Part shown: positions 44,206 through 52,485 of the stretch, in pieces
How positions within the stretch are numbered: position 1 is the first letter of the stretch
Layout of the letters: the number at the start of each line of letters is the position of its first letter
DNA from: Eubacterium oxidoreducens
GTDB taxonomy: Bacteria > Bacillota > Clostridia > Lachnospirales > Lachnospiraceae
Direction: 5' to 3'
Length of the DNA: 64,000 nt
Assembly (NCBI RefSeq): GCF_900104415.1
Contig: NZ_FMXR01000004.1
Coordinates: 186,001 to 250,000 of the forward strand
The notes under the pieces: generated by a model
What the model was told of the DNA's origin: nothing
What the model saw: only the letters and a program-made list of their open reading frames with translations
The model's database searches: none
Program-made: the position numbers and the translations under genes

Positions 44206-45883
44206 AAAAAGGCAAAATGGTTTTTTCATTATGCTGCAGCTGATTGGTCTGGTAAAACCGTTAATCGGAATTATGATTTTGGCGGTTGTACTGGGAGTTT
44301 TGGGGTATTTGTGCGCAATCTTCCTGACGGTAATCTCTTCCGGAGAGGTTATTTTGCTGTTGGCAAAAGCAGGCGTTATCGCAACCGGAGGCTTTTGGTT
44401 TTCCTTAAAAAGCGGAGCAGTCCTTTTGATTATTATGGCAATTGCAAGGGGGATTTTTCATTATGGAGAACAGTATTGCAATCATTTCATTGCCTTTAAA
44501 CTGCTGGCAAAAATCCGGCACCAGGTCTTTGAAACTTTGCGAAAACTGTGCCCTGCAAAGTTGGAGGGCAGGGAAAAAGGGAACCTGATTTCCCTGATAA
44601 CTTCTGATGTGGAATTGCTGGAGGTGTTTTATGCTCATACCATCTCCCCCATTGCCATTGCAATTATCGTAAGCCTGGTTATGGTGGTGTTTTTGGGACA
44701 CATCTGTCTTGCGGCCGGATGGGTGGCTCTTGTTTCCTATCTGCTCATCGGCCTGGTTCTTCCCATTGCTTTGGGAAAGACAGGGGCTTCCCCTGGGGTG
44801 GAGTACCGGAAAGAATTCGGCAGCCTGAACAGTTTTGTTTTGGATTGTTTGTATGGCCTGGATGAAACCATTCAATATGAAGGAGGCGTCAAAAGAACCC
44901 GGGAAATTATAAGCAGATCCCAATCCCTTGGAGAAAAGCAAAAACATTTAAATCACATGGAAAGTTTGCAAAAAGGTCTGACCAATCTTTTGGTTTTAGT
45001 CTGTTCCGTGGCAATGCTTTTGCTTATGACCGGACAATATCGGGCAGGGACAGCAGAGGCTTCCATGGTGTTTATGGCGACCATAGCCCTTATGGGCTCC
45101 TTTGGTCCGGTGATTGCTCTGTCCAATCTTTCCAATAATTTGAATCAGACGCTGGCATGTGGACAGCGGATTTTGGATCTTTTGAAGGAAGAACCTCTGG
45201 TAGAAGAAGTGCCCGGGGAAAAGAAGGTGCAATTTTCCGATGCAAAAGTTGAGAATGTTACATTTTCCTACGAAGAGGAGGAGATCTTAAAGAATTTTTC
45301 CATGCAGATCAATGGGGGAAGCATTGTAGGAATTCACGGTCCCAGCGGCTGTGGAAAGTCTACGATTCTGAAACTTTTAATGCGGTTTTGGGATGTGGAT
45401 CGGGGACGGATTTTTATGGGAAAAGATTCGATTCGTCATCTTCCGTCTAAGAGCCTTCGGGGAATGGAAAGTTATGTTACCCAGGAAACTTTTTTGTTTC
45501 ACGATACCATTGCCAATAATATCGGAATTGGTAAATTGGGGGCAACCCGTGAGGAAATTATTGAGGCTGCCAGGGCGGCTTCCCTTCATGATGCCATTGT
45601 GTCTTTCCCGGAGGGATACGATACCATGGTGGGAGAAAATGGCGACACCCTTTCCGGTGGAGAACGTCAGCGAATCGGAATTGCCAGGGCTTTTTTAAGT
45701 GATCGGGACTTTTTGCTTCTGGATGAGCCAACTTCCAATCTGGATGCTTTAAATGAGGGAATTATATTAAAAAGTCTGAAGGAACACTGTCTGGATAAAA
45801 CCATTCTTTTGGTATCCCACAGACGCTCTACCCTGCAAATCGCTGATGAAGTGGTAGAGATGAACCGGGGAAGAGGAACTTGA
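44192..45883 (+). CDS. ABC half-transporter, exporter type (second of a pair)
   Basis: 563 residues from GTG 44192, chosen because GGGAGGAAA precedes it; the frame extends upstream inside the previous gene. Six membrane helices, then Walker A GPSGCGKST, signature LSGGERQR, Walker B FLLLDEPTSNLD and LVSHR. It should form a heterodimer with the upstream protein. It is the last gene of the heme operon; no terminator hairpin with a T-run is evident after it. Confidence 0.88.
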   Translation: MNQNKKRQNGFFIMLQLIGLVKPLIGIMILAVVLGVLGYLCAIFLTVISSGEVILLLAKAGVIATGGFWFSLKSGAVLLIIMAIARGIFHYGEQYCNHFIAFKLLAKIRHQVFETLRKLCPAKLEGREKGNLISLITSDVELLEVFYAHTISPIAIAIIVSLVMVVFLGHICLAAGWVALVSYLLIGLVLPIALGKTGASPGVEYRKEFGSLNSFVLDCLYGLDETIQYEGGVKRTREIISRSQSLGEKQKHLNHMESLQKGLTNLLVLVCSVAMLLLMTGQYRAGTAEASMVFMATIALMGSFGPVIALSNLSNNLNQTLACGQRILDLLKEEPLVEEVPGEKKVQFSDAKVENVTFSYEEEEILKNFSMQINGGSIVGIHGPSGCGKSTILKLLMRFWDVDRGRIFMGKDSIRHLPSKSLRGMESYVTQETFLFHDTIANNIGIGKLGATREEIIEAARAASLHDAIVSFPEGYDTMVGENGDTLSGGERQRIGIARAFLSDRDFLLLDEPTSNLDALNEGIILKSLKEHCLDKTILLVSHRRSTLQIADEVVEMNRGRGT

Positions 45884-46021
45884 AAGTAAAGACCACCGGG
45901 TGTAGCAATAAAGTAATGAAGAAAATTACAGTTTATTGGAAATGTATGAAATTGACAATCATAGATTTTTAGCATATTCTATTACTAGAAAATGCGGCGC
46001 AGCGCAAAAAGAGGTAATTGA

Positions 46022-47275
46022 ATGATAGTAAAAAGAGATATATATTTAAATCGGATAATCGAACGTCAAAATAATGGAATGGTTAAGGTTATAACCGGAA
46101 TAAGACGTTGTGGGAAGTCCTTTCTTTTGTTCAGGTTATATAAGGAATATCTAATAACCAGCGGGATTAATTCGGATCACATAATAGAAATTGCGTTGGA
46201 TGGAATAGAATCAGAGGATTTACGAGATCCTAAGACTTGTTATAACTACATAAAGGAAAGAATAGTAGACAATAAAAAATACTATGTTTTATTAGATGAA
46301 GTGCAGTTTCTTGAGAGGTTTGAAGAAGTACTGAACTCGCTTCTAAGAATTGAGAATGTGGATGTGTATGTAACCGGTAGTAATTCTAAATTTCTGTCAA
46401 AAGATATAATTACTGAATTTAGAGGCAGAGGAGATGAAGTGCATATTTATCCATTAACTTTTGCTGAGTTTTATTCAGCTTTTGGTGAAGAATATGACGA
46501 TGCGTGGGATGAATATTTAAATTATGGCGGCTTGCCCGCCCTTCTTGATATGAATAATTCCAAGCAGAAAATGGATTATCTAAAGAATATATTTGATAAT
46601 GTATATATGAAGGATGTCATTGACCGAAATAAAATAAAAAACAGAGACGAAATCAATACATTGGTAGATATCCTTGCATCGGCGATTGGCTCGCCTACGA
46701 ATCCAACCAAAATAGCTAATACATTTGCAACAGAAAGGCATAGCAGTTATACAAATAAAACAATCTCTGCCCATATAGATTGTTTGGAAGAAGCTTATCT
46801 TATATCAAAGGTTAACAGGTATGATATAAAGGGGAGAAAGTATATAGCTGCTAATCGGAAATACTATTTTACTGACGTAGGATTAAGAAATGCCAGGCTT
46901 AATTTCAGACAACAAGAGCCAACAGATCTAATGGAAAATATTGTTTACAATGAGCTGTTGGCAAGGGGGTACCTGGTGGATGTGGGAATAGTAGAGGTCA
47001 ACCAGAAAAATGCCGAAGGGAAAAGCATAAGAAAGCAACTTGAGGTCGATTTTGTTACCAATATGGGAAACCAACGGTATTACATTCAGGTGGCCTATGA
47101 TCTTTCAACTGAGGAAAAGCAAAAACAGGAGTTTAACGTACTCCGAAAAATACCTGATTCCTTTAAGAAAATTATTCTGGTTAACGGATCATCCAAGCCA
47201 TGGCGAAATGAAGATGGTTATGTAATTATGGGCATGAAGTTTTTTTTGCTGAATGAAAACAGCTTGGAGTATTAA
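46022..47275 (+). CDS. AAA ATPase with DUF4143 domain
   Basis: 417 residues: N-terminal AAA_14 ATPase with Walker A TGIRRCGKSF (about residues 25-34) and Walker B YYVLLDEVQF, followed by the DUF4143 winged-helix/nuclease-like region (LEVDFVTN near residue 340 resembles a PD-(D/E)XK core). Such genes are scattered in multiple copies in gut bacteria; function is not known. A second, diverged copy lies at 54055-55251. It stands alone with its own RBS AGAGGTAA. Confidence 0.88.
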   Translation: MIVKRDIYLNRIIERQNNGMVKVITGIRRCGKSFLLFRLYKEYLITSGINSDHIIEIALDGIESEDLRDPKTCYNYIKERIVDNKKYYVLLDEVQFLERFEEVLNSLLRIENVDVYVTGSNSKFLSKDIITEFRGRGDEVHIYPLTFAEFYSAFGEEYDDAWDEYLNYGGLPALLDMNNSKQKMDYLKNIFDNVYMKDVIDRNKIKNRDEINTLVDILASAIGSPTNPTKIANTFATERHSSYTNKTISAHIDCLEEAYLISKVNRYDIKGRKYIAANRKYYFTDVGLRNARLNFRQQEPTDLMENIVYNELLARGYLVDVGIVEVNQKNAEGKSIRKQLEVDFVTNMGNQRYYIQVAYDLSTEEKQKQEFNVLRKIPDSFKKIILVNGSSKPWRNEDGYVIMGMKFFLLNENSLEY

Positions 47276-47288
47276 AGTATAAGGAACG

Positions 47289-47384
47289 GTTTATAAAGAA
47301 TATGAAAAGTACGGTTTTACAGAAGTAAAACTCGCTGACTATGAATATGAGCGCGGGGACATTGCTTTTGAGAAAATACTATAG
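47289..47384 (+). pseudogene. C-terminal relic, acetyltransferase-like
   Basis: A 31-codon open stretch without a start (VYKEYEKYGFTEVKLADYEY region) ends in a stop just before the next gene. The YEKYGF pattern resembles the C-terminal strand of GNAT acetyltransferases; identification is weak. Confidence 0.3.
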
Positions 47385-47400
47385 AGAACAGGGGGTAATA

Positions 47401-47961
47401 ATGATGGAAGAATTAAGAGTAGATATGAGAGAACTCACACCTGAGGAACAGGCAATATATGACAGGCAGGCACAGCTGATGTTTAAGCTGAATCGTACTA
47501 TGCCACGTACAGAGGAATATATGGGTGTGCTTAAAGAGTTATTTGAAGACAGGATTGGAGAAGGCTCATATGTTGCAGCACCTCTTGGTGGAGCTGCCAT
47601 GGAGAAGCTTGTTATAGGTAAGCATTGTTTTATCAACAGTAATCTTCTGGCAATGTCAAGAGGAGGCATTACGATCGGAGATAATGTGCAGATTGCAGGA
47701 AATGTGCAGCTCTTATCCAACAATCATGATCCTTATGACAGACAGATCCTGACCTGTAAGCCTATCGTTATCAAGGATGGAGCTTGGATTGGCGCAGGGG
47801 CAACCATACTATCGGGAGTAACAATTGGTAAGTTTGCAATTGTCGGAGCTGCATCTGTAGTAACACATGATGTTGGAGACTATGAAGTTGTAGTAGGCAG
47901 TCCGGCAAGAGTGATCAAGACATTGGATGCTGAGAAGTTTAAAGAGGCTGTGAATGAGTAA
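47401..47961 (+). CDS. Hexapeptide-repeat O-acetyltransferase (maltose/galactoside type)
   Basis: About 186 residues with left-handed beta-helix hexapeptide repeats from about residue 70 (IGKHCFINSNL, ITIGDNVQIAGNV) and the catalytic histidine in LLSNNHDPYDRQ. PIVIKDGAWIGAGATILSGVTIG is the family signature. It transfers acetyl from acetyl-CoA to a sugar or similar acceptor. ATG 47401 or 47404 follows GGGGGT. A related enzyme is encoded at 59996-60586. Confidence 0.9.
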   Translation: MMEELRVDMRELTPEEQAIYDRQAQLMFKLNRTMPRTEEYMGVLKELFEDRIGEGSYVAAPLGGAAMEKLVIGKHCFINSNLLAMSRGGITIGDNVQIAGNVQLLSNNHDPYDRQILTCKPIVIKDGAWIGAGATILSGVTIGKFAIVGAASVVTHDVGDYEVVVGSPARVIKTLDAEKFKEAVNE

Positions 47962-48232
47962 ACATAAGGTGGTAAATGGTCAGCTTCTTCAGATGAACAA
48001 GTCTTACAAAGGATACAGAAGTGATCCTTTTTTAGTATGTAGTTAGCTATGTCTAAAAAAAGATTTATAATGCTGATAAAGGGTATCGGGGTAGATGATT
48101 TCAGAAAGTGATATTGAAGGAATGAAAAAGACTGCTGCTCTAAAAGCTGGTGACAGAAATCCCTATTCGTGGAACATGGAATATCTTCCCTATGATGACA
48201 GTGGATATAAGAAGAAAAGGATAAATGGATAG
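47954..48232 (+). pseudogene. Two short gene remnants
   Basis: A 30-codon frame (47954-48046, KHKVVNGQLLQMNKSYKGYR) is not recognised. A 45-codon frame (48095-48232) contains GDRNPYSWNMEYLPYDDSGY, which resembles the C-terminal part of L-2-amino-thiazoline-4-carboxylic acid hydrolase-like proteins. Neither is a whole gene. Confidence 0.4.
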
Positions 48233-48252
48233 GCTAAAGGAGTGAGATTATT

Positions 48253-48750
48253 ATGCTACTAACGATATTTTTGGCAATTGTATTATGTGTAGCGATAACG
48301 ATTATGATGTTTGCTGCAGTTGCATTTATTCAGGACAAGAAGTTGTTTTCATCAGCTCCAAAGGAGTTTCAGGAAGTAATAGTGACACGGGATAAGGAAA
48401 TATTTTATGGAGCAAAAGTGATAGGCTGGACATTCATTGTATTCAGCTTCCTTCTAATCCTAGGTGTGGGAGTAATCTCTATCTGGGACGGACTCAGGAG
48501 TGAGTATTCCTTTTGGCAGTTCTTTACACGATTCATACTGATACTCACGTTTTATAAACTTTACGATATGATCTGCTTTGATTATTTCCTGCTTATGAAG
48601 TATCACTTCTTCCAATTCTATTTTCCGGAAATAGAGAGCGTGACACAAGGTAGGAAGTACGGATACAACATAAAGAGTCAGCTGATAAAACTGTTGATTA
48701 TATTCCCTGCGGCTTCTGCTTTGGCAGCATGGATATGTTCATTGTTTTGA
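48253..48750 (+). CDS. Small integral membrane protein, unknown
   Basis: 165 residues with an N-terminal signal-like helix (LLTIFLAIVLCVAITIMMFAA), a second at about 55-75, further hydrophobic segments near 95-120 and a C-terminal helix. Aromatic-rich loop FDYFLLMKYHFFQFYFP. I do not recognise the family. RBS AAAGGAG precedes the ATG. A 42-codon frame at 48729-48857 overlaps its end and looks like debris. Confidence 0.6.
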   Translation: MLLTIFLAIVLCVAITIMMFAAVAFIQDKKLFSSAPKEFQEVIVTRDKEIFYGAKVIGWTFIVFSFLLILGVGVISIWDGLRSEYSFWQFFTRFILILTFYKLYDMICFDYFLLMKYHFFQFYFPEIESVTQGRKYGYNIKSQLIKLLIIFPAASALAAWICSLF

Positions 48751-48877
48751 AACAAGGAAAAAAAGTAAAAAGAAAACAGAAAGCTAAGAGCAGGGATTCT
48801 GATTTCAGGTATACCATAGATGTAGGCGATGGGTGGGAACGTACAAAAAGTATTTAAAATAGAAAGAGTGAAATAGT

Positions 48878-49153
48878 TTGTTTTGGGATAATGTTGCAGG
48901 AATTTATGACTTGTATCAGATTATAAATCGGAAGGCTAATGATCATGCGGCTTCTATATGCGCTGAATATATTACAAATGAAGATAATGTACTTGAATGC
49001 GCGTGTGGAACCGGGATTATGACAAGAATAATTGCTCCGAAATGTAAAACACAGACAGCTACAGATTTTTCAGAAAAGATGATTCATAAGGCACAAGGGA
49101 AATTAAAGAAATATAAAAAGGTCGAGCCAAAGGAACCATGTGCGTGGCATTAG
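48878..49153 (+). pseudogene. SAM-dependent methyltransferase, truncated at a 42-nt repeat
   Basis: The first about 80 residues are a class I methyltransferase: FWDNVAGIYDLY and LECACGTGIMTRII (SAM-binding motif I), then TATDFSEKMIHKA (motif II). The protein should be about 200 residues but ends just after entering a direct repeat at 49125-49166. The start is TTG. The truncation coincides exactly with the repeat. Confidence 0.8.
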
Positions 49154-49166
49154 GAACGTCCCCCGT
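49125..49166 (+). repeat. 42-nt direct repeat, copy 1
   Basis: Identical over 42 bases to 50426-50467; it begins AGCCAAAGGAACCATGTGCG and ends CGTCCCCCGT. The match continues with one inserted T (TTAGTTT against TAGTTT). It cuts off the methyltransferase ORF. Confidence 0.9.
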
Positions 49167-49248
49167 TAGTTTTTTCCGAAAAATTGGACTTAATTGGTGG
49201 TAAAACATAGATATCAATATCAAGAACATATGAAGGGGGAACTAAACT

Positions 49249-50232
49249 ATGAAGAAAATGTTTGTCACTTTATCACTGATTATCGCGCTCTTAGGAACAA
49301 CCTGTCTGCCGTTGATGACGGCGCAGGCGCAGACTTGTACACACGATTGGAGCGACTGGGTAGTGGAAGAAGAAGCAACTTGCACTACGACGGGAACGCA
49401 GACTCGCACCTGTAGCCAATGCGGCGCAGAGCAGACGCAGACCATTGCGGCAACCGGTCATACCTGGGGCGAATGGGACGTCGACGAAGATCCAACCTGT
49501 ACGGAGGCCGGCTCGGAATATCGCTGGTGTGAAAATTGCGATGCAGAGCAAACGCGAACCGTAGCGGTAACCGGTCATAACTGGGGTAAATGGAAGACGA
49601 AGAAAAAGGCAACGACTATGCAAGCTGGCAAGAAGGTTCGAGAATGTAAGTATTGTGATGCAACTCAGAAAAAGAAAATTGCCAAAAAGAAGATGACTGC
49701 ATCCATGAAGAAGGCAAAGAAAGTTGCAAATGATTACATGAAAGCGGCTAAGGCTTATGATGTAAATAAGATGAATTCGCTATTCGCCAATAAGAAATGT
49801 TCTACCGGATATCCGACATCAGTAGTCGATGGATATTTAAAAAAATACAATAAAAAATACTTGAAATGGAAATTTGTGGATGTCAAAAAAGACGGTAAAA
49901 TTTATAAGGTGAAAATGAAAGTCACAAGACCGGATATGTATAACAATTTTTACAAAGCAGTAGATGACACACTGACCTGGTATCTGGGAATGTCCTTATT
50001 CTATAGTGAGCCAAGTAAAAGCGCACTTTTTCAAAAGTACAATGCGAATCTGGTTAAGTATCTAAAGAAATTTGCCAAAAAATCCAAGAAGACAGATACC
50101 ACAACGATAACTTTGAAAATCAAGAAAACCAAAAAGGGATGGAAGATTGTAAAGAAAACTAAAGCCATAGTGGACATTGCATGTGGCTATGCGAATGCCG
50201 GAATGGATGCTGCATATGATGAGTGGGATTAA
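49249..50232 (+). CDS. Secreted protein with CxxC/GHxW repeats
   Basis: 327 residues with a signal peptide (cut near residue 27). About three repeats of 35-40 residues follow, each with a TCTT/TCTE segment, a CxxC pair (CSQCGAEQ, CENCDAEQ, CKYCDATQ) and GHxWGxW, as in extracellular bacterial repeat proteins of gut Firmicutes. The Lys-rich C-terminal domain (about 140-327) has a helical start (KAKKVANDYMKAAKAYD) like stress-type NTF2-like domains. The gene lies between the two copies of the 42-nt repeat. Confidence 0.75.
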   Translation: MKKMFVTLSLIIALLGTTCLPLMTAQAQTCTHDWSDWVVEEEATCTTTGTQTRTCSQCGAEQTQTIAATGHTWGEWDVDEDPTCTEAGSEYRWCENCDAEQTRTVAVTGHNWGKWKTKKKATTMQAGKKVRECKYCDATQKKKIAKKKMTASMKKAKKVANDYMKAAKAYDVNKMNSLFANKKCSTGYPTSVVDGYLKKYNKKYLKWKFVDVKKDGKIYKVKMKVTRPDMYNNFYKAVDDTLTWYLGMSLFYSEPSKSALFQKYNANLVKYLKKFAKKSKKTDTTTITLKIKKTKKGWKIVKKTKAIVDIACGYANAGMDAAYDEWD

Positions 50233-50234
50233 AG

Positions 50235-50489
50235 ATGAAGGAGGAGATGATGGTTTCTGATTCTGTTCAAGAAAATGAAGACACAACGTGGCAGGAAGCT
50301 TACTCTGCCTATTTGGAAAGGGGGACGGATGGCATATCATTTTCCGAAGATGGCGAAAGTACATTTGAATTGATTTATTTGGATGATAATGATGTTCCGG
50401 AGCTGTATATCAGTTCCGGATTTGAAGCCAAAGGAACCATGTGCGTGGCATTAGGAACGTCCCCCGTAGTTTATGAAATCCATTCATAG
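50235..50489 (+). pseudogene. Truncated protein ending in the 42-nt repeat
   Basis: About 80 residues; FELIYLDDNDVPELYISSGF is a motif of larger secreted proteins in Lachnospiraceae. The reading frame then passes into repeat copy 2 (50426-50467) and stops, overlapping the end of the opposite-strand gene. The exact start (50235, 50247 or 50250) is unclear. Confidence 0.6.
50426..50467 (+). repeat. 42-nt direct repeat, copy 2
   Basis: Exact copy of 49125-49166. It lies at the junction between the truncated plus-strand ORF and the minus-strand DUF218 gene, so both copies mark gene breakpoints. Confidence 0.9.
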
Positions 50490-51229
50490 ACAATTCCATA
50501 CCATTCTCTTGTAAAATACGTAGCAAACATCCACCAATGAGTGTGCGCAGAAACCGCGGTTGTGTTAATACCCAGTTTATCCGCAATGACAGATGCGCGA
50601 TATTCGTGAAATTCATTTGTGACAATCGCAAGATTGGTATTCAGCCCTTTTTCCTGAATAATATCAAGCGAGAAACGAAGATTCTCACGCGTGGAAGTGG
50701 ACTTATCTTCCATGATTAACCGGCCAGGATCAACGCCGTGCTCGGTCAGATAAGTGTACATACACTGCGCCTCACTGATGTCTTCATCGGAGCCTTGCCC
50801 GCCGGACAAGATACACACCGCGTCTTCGTGCTCGTCCAGATAAGTTTGCGCAGCAGTAAGTCGCTCACGTAGCATCAGGCTTGGGCTCGAACCGCGCACC
50901 TGACAGCCTAGCACAACCAGCGTTTCATCGCCGCCACCGGAACCGGTTGCCTCGTGGATAATGAGCGCCGACAAGATTACGGCAGCAACGATGCAAAGAA
51001 TAATGATGACTGCAATGACGCTTACAATCACGCGTCCAACTGTGACTTTCCAAATTCTTTTTACAAGCGGATTAATTGCAAATGCAAATATCCCATACAA
51101 AATCAAGATTACTCCAATCGCAATTCCGGTAGCGTTACCAATATTGAGAATTCCGTATAAAAATAACGGCGGTGTATATAAAACTTCGCAAATAAATCCT
51201 AGTAAAATTACTATAATTCTAATGACCAA
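50471..51229 (-). CDS. YdcF/ElyC-like DUF218 membrane protein
   Basis: About 252 residues. Three hydrophobic segments (about 1-80) precede a cytoplasmic or external DUF218 domain: TLVVLGCQVRGSSPSLMLRERL, AVCILSGGQGSDEDISEA, STSTRENLRFSL and VTNEFHEYRA are the family's motifs. I prefer a TTG at 51229 because GAGGTGA lies just upstream and the first membrane helix then begins at the N terminus; an ATG at 51277 overlaps the previous gene. Related proteins act in cell-envelope polymer metabolism. Its 3' end abuts repeat copy 2. Confidence 0.82.
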   Translation of the reverse strand: MVIRIIVILLGFICEVLYTPPLFLYGILNIGNATGIAIGVILILYGIFAFAINPLVKRIWKVTVGRVIVSVIAVIIILCIVAAVILSALIIHEATGSGGGDETLVVLGCQVRGSSPSLMLRERLTAAQTYLDEHEDAVCILSGGQGSDEDISEAQCMYTYLTEHGVDPGRLIMEDKSTSTRENLRFSLDIIQEKGLNTNLAIVTNEFHEYRASVIADKLGINTTAVSAHTHWWMFATYFTREWYGIVYEWIS

Positions 51230-51263
51230 ATCTCTCACCTCATAGTGTAGTATAAAGCAAGAG

Positions 51264-51575
51264 TTATGCTTTTGCATCAAAATTTCCAGTGGTTTGTTTT
51301 ACGGCGCCGGTATATTCTTTTCTGGCTTCACGATATGCCTGATAATAAATGGCTTTCATCGTATCATACACTTGCATTTCTTCCCTATATGGTAATCCCA
51401 TAAGAAGACAGATCCATCTGTTACCTGCTTCGCGTACAACCTGGGCATTGTGAGCGCGCTCAGCGGCTGATTGACTCATTAGCCTGGTAGCCTGGGCCAT
51501 GGCAGCAGCCCTGTTCGGTGCAACCATGGAAATTTCGCCGCGTACCAGATAAGAGCGCTTATAGATATGTAACAA
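51264..51575 (-). CDS. Hypothetical small protein
   Basis: Up to 103 residues, Ala/Arg-rich and helical (NRAAAMAQATRLMSQSAAER). The long frame starts with TTG without an RBS; ATG at 51527 is an alternative. Its last codons overlap the possible upstream start of the DUF218 gene. Family not recognised. It may be a truncated relic. Confidence 0.4.
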   Translation of the reverse strand: MLHIYKRSYLVRGEISMVAPNRAAAMAQATRLMSQSAAERAHNAQVVREAGNRWICLLMGLPYREEMQVYDTMKAIYYQAYREARKEYTGAVKQTTGNFDAKA

Positions 51576-51669
51576 AAAAGTGACGTGAGAAAAACATATG
51601 AAATGAATTTTGGGATGATTTATAATGTTTTTAGAACGATGTCAACTACCTATAGGAAAGGATAAAGAT

Positions 51670-52167
51670 ATGGAAGAAATTTTTAAAAGAATTAGTGTAA
51701 GAAAATATGAAGACAGGCCTGTTGAAAAAGATAAGATTGAAATGATACTAAGAGCAGCAATGGCAGCTCCATCGGCAGGTAATCAGCAACCATGGGAGTT
51801 TTATGTTGTTACTGACAAAGAGACTATTAAAAAGCTTTCTGAATGTAGTCCATATTCTGGATGTGCAGCTGGAGCGCCTTCTGTTCTTGTACCTTGCTAC
51901 AGGACAGAAGGGCTTATGTTCCCTGAATTTGATAAGATAGATCTTTCTATTGCAACAGAGAATGCGCTTTTGGAGATTACCTCTCTTGGTCTGGGGGGTG
52001 TTTGGCTTGCAGTAGCTCCAATACAAGACAGGGTTGAGAATGTTACAAAGGTCTTGAATATACCATCCACACTTGTTCCATTTGCACTTGTTCCTTTTGG
52101 CTACCCTGCAGAAAGTAGAGAGCAACAGAATAGATACGATGAGGCAAGAGTTCATTATGTTGGTTGA
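51670..52167 (+). CDS. Nitroreductase family protein
   Basis: 165 residues of the small FMN-dependent nitroreductase family. RISVRKYEDRPVEKD and AAPSAGNQQPWEF bind FMN phosphate, and LGLGGVWL with PFGYPAE completes the flavin site. Reduces quinones, nitro compounds or flavin-linked substrates using NAD(P)H. ATG 51670 follows AAAGGATA. It stands alone. Confidence 0.9.
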   Translation: MEEIFKRISVRKYEDRPVEKDKIEMILRAAMAAPSAGNQQPWEFYVVTDKETIKKLSECSPYSGCAAGAPSVLVPCYRTEGLMFPEFDKIDLSIATENALLEITSLGLGGVWLAVAPIQDRVENVTKVLNIPSTLVPFALVPFGYPAESREQQNRYDEARVHYVG

Positions 52168-52348
52168 AAAAGAATAATATGAAAATATAAATAAAATGCC
52201 AAAACTATGGAAGTGTAAAGAACACTTAATTTAAAGATTCAAAGAGACCGCGAAGGGAATGGTTGCAAGATTTGAGCCAACTGCAGACATGGCAAAGGTA
52301 GAAGCATGCATTCAGTCATTGTTATAAAGATCCATTTTGAAATAACGC
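52168..52348 (+). other. Intergenic stretch without a recognised gene
   Basis: A short open stretch around 52255-52325 (reading MVARFEPTADMAKVEACIQS) looks like a C-terminal scrap. Nothing else is seen before the promoter of the rhodanese-TtcA gene. Confidence 0.35.
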
Positions 52349-52450
52349 TTGACGATTATTGTAAACGAGTGTTAGCATATGCAACAAGAGCGTAGCAAAA
52401 ACGAGTAAGTTCATCTTACCGGAGCGGGCTATGCTCTTTTGTTTTTTAGG
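52349..52450 (+). promoter_or_regulatory. Promoter and structured leader ending in a terminator-like hairpin
   Basis: TTGACG (52349-52354), a 17-base spacer and an extended -10 (TGTTAGCAT) should start a transcript near 52384. The leader folds as an outer stem AGAGCGTAGC (52387-52396) with GCTATGCTCT (52428-52437, one G-U pair), and an inner hairpin GTAAG-TTCAT-CTTAC (52405-52419), then TTTTGTTTTTT. This is an intrinsic terminator inside the 5' leader, as in attenuators and riboswitches. No known class was matched. Confidence 0.6.
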
Positions 52451-52485
52451 AAGTAAGAAACAAAAAAGAAATGGAGAGATTCGTA

